Positions 34,775 through 37,966 of a stretch of DNA of 37,966 bases are shown here, piece after piece (the first letter of the stretch is position 1; each line of letters opens with the position of its first letter). Origin of the DNA: Campylobacter jejuni subsp. jejuni 414 (GTDB lineage: Bacteria > Campylobacterota > Campylobacteria > Campylobacterales > Campylobacteraceae). The stretch covers positions 17,664-55,629 of the forward strand of contig CM000855.1 in assembly GCA_000163995.1 (NCBI GenBank). The letters are read 5' to 3'. Below the pieces are notes generated by a model that was given only the letters and a program-made list of their open reading frames with translations, did no database searches and had not been told where the DNA came from. The translations under genes and the position numbers were made by a program.

Positions 34775-35821
34775 ATGTTTATTGATAGTGTTAAAATTAC
34801 TTTAGCTTCAGGCGATGGTGGTAAGGGTGCTGTAAGTTTTCGTCGTGAAAAGCATGTTCCACTTGGCGGTCCTGATGGTGGCGATGGTGGAAATGGAGGT
34901 GATATTATTTTCGTATGCGACAATAACACCCATACTCTTGTAAATTTTAAAGGCAAAAGAGAATTGCGTGCACAAAATGGTGTTGGTGGAATGGGGCGTA
35001 ATAAAAATGGCAAAAAGGGTGAAAATTTAGAACTCATAGTACCTGAAGGAACGCAGGTTATTGATGCACAAACTAATGAAATTTTACTTGATCTTACCAA
35101 AGAAGGCCAAAGAGAACTTTTTTTAAAGGGTGGAAAAGGCGGACTTGGTAATACACATTTTAAACATGCTACCAATCAACGTCCTGATTACGCACAACCT
35201 GGTATAAAAGGAGAAAGTCGCTTAGTTAGACTTGAACTTAAACTTATTGCCGATGTAGGGCTTGTGGGCTTTCCAAATGTAGGAAAATCTACCCTTATAA
35301 GCGTCGTTTCAAACGCGAAACCTGAAATTGCAAATTATGAATTTACCACTCTTACTCCAAAACTTGGACTTGTAGATGTAGATGAGTATAATTCATTTGT
35401 TATGGCGGATATTCCAGGGATTATTGAAGGAGCAAGTGGAGGTAAAGGTTTAGGACTTGCTTTTTTAAAACATATAGAAAGAACAAGCTTTTTACTTTTT
35501 GTGCTAGATCCTATGAGAGAAATGCTTTTAAAAGAGCAATTTATCGTGTTAAGAAAAGAGCTTGAAAAATTTTCCAATGAACTTTTTAGGCGTAAATTTG
35601 GGATTATGGTTTCAAAAAGCGATAGTGTAAATTTAGGTGAAGAATTTGCTAAGCAAATTGCCTTAAATATAAGTGAATTAGAAAATTATCTTAAAGAGAT
35701 AAACAGCCCTCAAAGCTTTTTAATCAAAGTTTCAAGCCTTGAAAAAACAGGACTTAAGGAGCTTAAATTCATGCTTTTAGAAGAGATTAAGGCTTTAAGA
35801 AATACTAACAATAAAAATTAA
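34775..35821 (+). CDS. obg: Ribosome-assembly GTPase Obg/CgtA
   Basis: The Gly-rich N-terminal Obg fold (about residues 1-158; [25 protein letters not shown]) is followed by the G domain with G1 [10 protein letters not shown], switch I with TTLTP, G3 [10 protein letters not shown] and an SKSD-type base-recognition motif. It has 348 residues without a long C-terminal OCT domain, as in related epsilonproteobacteria. Obg acts in late 50S assembly and growth control. It is part of the conserved rplU-rpmA-obg cluster, and proB follows 138 bases later. Confidence 0.96.
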   Translation: MFIDSVKITLASGDGGKGAVSFRREKHVPLGGPDGGDGGNGGDIIFVCDNNTHTLVNFKGKRELRAQNGVGGMGRNKNGKKGENLELIVPEGTQVIDAQTNEILLDLTKEGQRELFLKGGKGGLGNTHFKHATNQRPDYAQPGIKGESRLVRLELKLIADVGLVGFPNVGKSTLISVVSNAKPEIANYEFTTLTPKLGLVDVDEYNSFVMADIPGIIEGASGGKGLGLAFLKHIERTSFLLFVLDPMREMLLKEQFIVLRKELEKFSNELFRRKFGIMVSKSDSVNLGEEFAKQIALNISELENYLKEINSPQSFLIKVSSLEKTGLKELKFMLLEEIKALRNTNNKN

Positions 35822-35914
35822 AGACTTAAAACTCCTAAAAATGGATCCGAAATTACTGTATCTACATAGATAATTTCTCATCAAGCTTTGAGCCTTTTTA
35901 AAACTAAAATATGA

Positions 35915-36721
<807 letters not shown>

Positions 36722-36804
36722 GTTATTTTTTAAAATTATTTTAAATTGTGTAATTTTGTAATATTTTTTTAAAAAAGGCAAAAATATTTTAATTTTTAAT
36801 TTTG

Positions 36805-36824
36805 TTTTTTTTTTTTTGTATAAT
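36805..36824 (+). promoter_or_regulatory. T13 tract joined to the -10 of the chemoreceptor gene
   Basis: Thirteen T (36805-36817) are followed by G and TATAAT (36819-36824). The homopolymer fills the space upstream of the -10, so a change in its length would alter promoter geometry. The -10 is 50 bases before the ATG. Confidence 0.6.
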
Positions 36825-36874
36825 ATCAACTTGAATTCAAAATTCAAAAATTACAAAGAAAAAAGGTTTATTGA

Positions 36875-37966
36875 ATGTTTAGAAACTTCCAACTAGGAAC
36901 GAAGATTATTTTCGTTGTTTTGTCGTCTGTTTTTGTTGTAATCTTGGCTCTAGCAACTTTGATTTCTTTTCGAAGTTATGATACTTTACACCACGAAGCA
37001 AGTTTAATAGTCGCAAACGTCAACGCTCGAGGCGCTAATAAAATTCAAGGCTATGTCAATCAAGCTACTTCCACTATGAGTTTTGTTGTTAGTAGGGTCG
37101 AATCCACTCTTGGACGTGTTGCTCTTAACGAAGATCAGATGAAGGATATTATAGAAAGTTTGTCAAGCAATTCTAATTTTATAGAATACGCTTATATCAT
37201 AGGAATAAATTCCCAAGCTTTCATTGCACAAAATGGTAAAAGTTTTACAATAGATAGCAAGTTAAAATCAGACTTGTTAGCTAACACTAGCCCTAGTGCA
37301 AATGGTAAAGTAGGCATATCAAAACCTATTAAGCTCCAAATTCAAAACAAAGATTTTACAACACTTAATTTGACCATCGATATATTTAATCCTGCTAAGC
37401 AAAAAGTTGCCACTCTAGGAATTTTGTACAATTTAGCCTACTTGGGAAGAGATTTGATTAGCGGAAGATACAGTCTTTTTAAAGGAGATAGCCGGTTTTT
37501 AATGACTCAAGATGGTTACATTGTTGTTGATCCTAACAAAGAATTTATCGGTAAAAATATAAAAGAAGTCAACACCGACCCAAGTGTTCAAAAAGTCGTC
37601 ACAAATTCTATGAATAAAACAAGAGAAGTTTTTGATTATAAATTCCTTGGGAATGATTATACAGCACACATACAGCCTTTTGAGATTATAGATAGTGATG
37701 CTATTTTGACGATGGTTTCCATAGCTCCTGATGAAGTCGTTTATGAGTCTTTTTACAACTTGCTTTATACTATCATTATTTGTTCTGTTGTGGGTATGAT
37801 TATCATCGCTCTTATAGTTTTTTTATATGTGAAATTCTTTATAACACAAAATATCGACAATATACTCAAACATCTTTTAAGCTTTTTTGATTATATCAAC
37901 TTTAAAACCACCTTTCCACCAAAGGATTTAAAAACAAACAACAATGATGAAATAGCTCAAATGATT
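36875..37966 (+). CDS. Methyl-accepting chemotaxis protein, N-terminal part (cut by window end)
   Basis: An open frame of 364 codons reaches the window end. It has a first transmembrane helix at about residues 9-30, a periplasmic double-Cache sensor (about 33-290) with the signature MTQDGYIVVDPNKEFIGKNI, and a second transmembrane helix at about 290-320. A HAMP-like start with the Campylobacter Tlp pattern NILKHLLSFFDYINFKT follows. The methylation and CheA-coupling regions are beyond the edge. The ligand is unknown. The ATG has AAAAAGG nine bases upstream. Codon choice is richer in C-ending codons (GTC, AAC, TAC, ATC) than its neighbours. In NCTC 11168 fmt follows proB, so this gene is probably an insertion. 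Confidence 0.88.
   Translation, partial: MFRNFQLGTKIIFVVLSSVFVVILALATLISFRSYDTLHHEASLIVANVNARGANKIQGYVNQATSTMSFVVSRVESTLGRVALNEDQMKDIIESLSSNSNFIEYAYIIGINSQAFIAQNGKSFTIDSKLKSDLLANTSPSANGKVGISKPIKLQIQNKDFTTLNLTIDIFNPAKQKVATLGILYNLAYLGRDLISGRYSLFKGDSRFLMTQDGYIVVDPNKEFIGKNIKEVNTDPSVQKVVTNSMNKTREVFDYKFLGNDYTAHIQPFEIIDSDAILTMVSIAPDEVVYESFYNLLYTIIICSVVGMIIIALIVFLYVKFFITQNIDNILKHLLSFFDYINFKTTFPPKDLKTNNNDEIAQMI

Noticed and set aside
34759-35175. 138-codon open frame antisense to obg, rich in Pro and Ser
   Set aside because: The Pro/Ser runs are the reverse complement of the Gly-rich Obg fold; no independent support.

Overview
The window comes from a Campylobacter chromosome of the C. jejuni/C. coli group. 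The DNA is very AT-rich, ORFs are tightly packed and homopolymer tracts (G11, T13) sit at gene starts. Gene order follows what I remember of C. jejuni NCTC 11168 from about Cj0041 (fliK) to Cj0097 (proB). Locus comparisons are from memory; no database search was run.

Layout. 1-3141 (+): fliK end, flgD and flgE, with a textbook sigma-54 promoter before flgD. 3145-5744 (-): a frameshifted fapA-like gene and a hemerythrin gene, separated by a G11 tract. 5932-6039 (+): SRP RNA, followed by about 600 bp of decayed sequence. 6688-8309 (-): mnmA and a LOG-family gene. 8377-14621 (-): a compact operon aroQ-folK-flhF-flhG-small membrane protein-fliA-fliM-fliY, joining two housekeeping enzymes to flagellar number control, sigma-28 and the C-ring switch. 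14711-17937 (+): an amidohydrolase (candidate aminofutalosine deaminase), an SppA-type protease and a Cj0069-family protein. 17934-18119 (-): a small zinc-ribbon protein. 18212-22840 (-): lutABC and the lactate permease lctP, for L-lactate uptake and oxidation.

22841-23293 is where C. jejuni carries cdtABC. The toxin operon is absent, but a decayed 5' piece of cdtA is still readable. Then (+) come a DUF4492 protein, cydA, cydB and a 34-residue membrane peptide (a bd-type/cyanide-insensitive oxidase unit). A YgeA-like racemase with a 3' frameshift and ung follow on (-). aspA-dcuA (+; aspartate to fumarate, dicarboxylate antiport) is preceded by an 11-bp tandem repeat next to its promoter. 31409-33795 (+) encodes three lipoproteins ending in an LpoB-like protein. 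Then come rplU-rpmA-obg-proB and, cut by the window end, a chemoreceptor with its own T-tract promoter. I do not remember that receptor at this place in the reference strain.

Theme: a motile microaerophile using lactate, aspartate and fumarate, with much of the core flagellar regulation. The most informative unusual signals are the cdtA relic, the frameshifts in fapA and the racemase gene, the homopolymer tracts, the small oxidase-linked proteins and the aspA tandem repeat. I did not find a clearly new multi-gene system.
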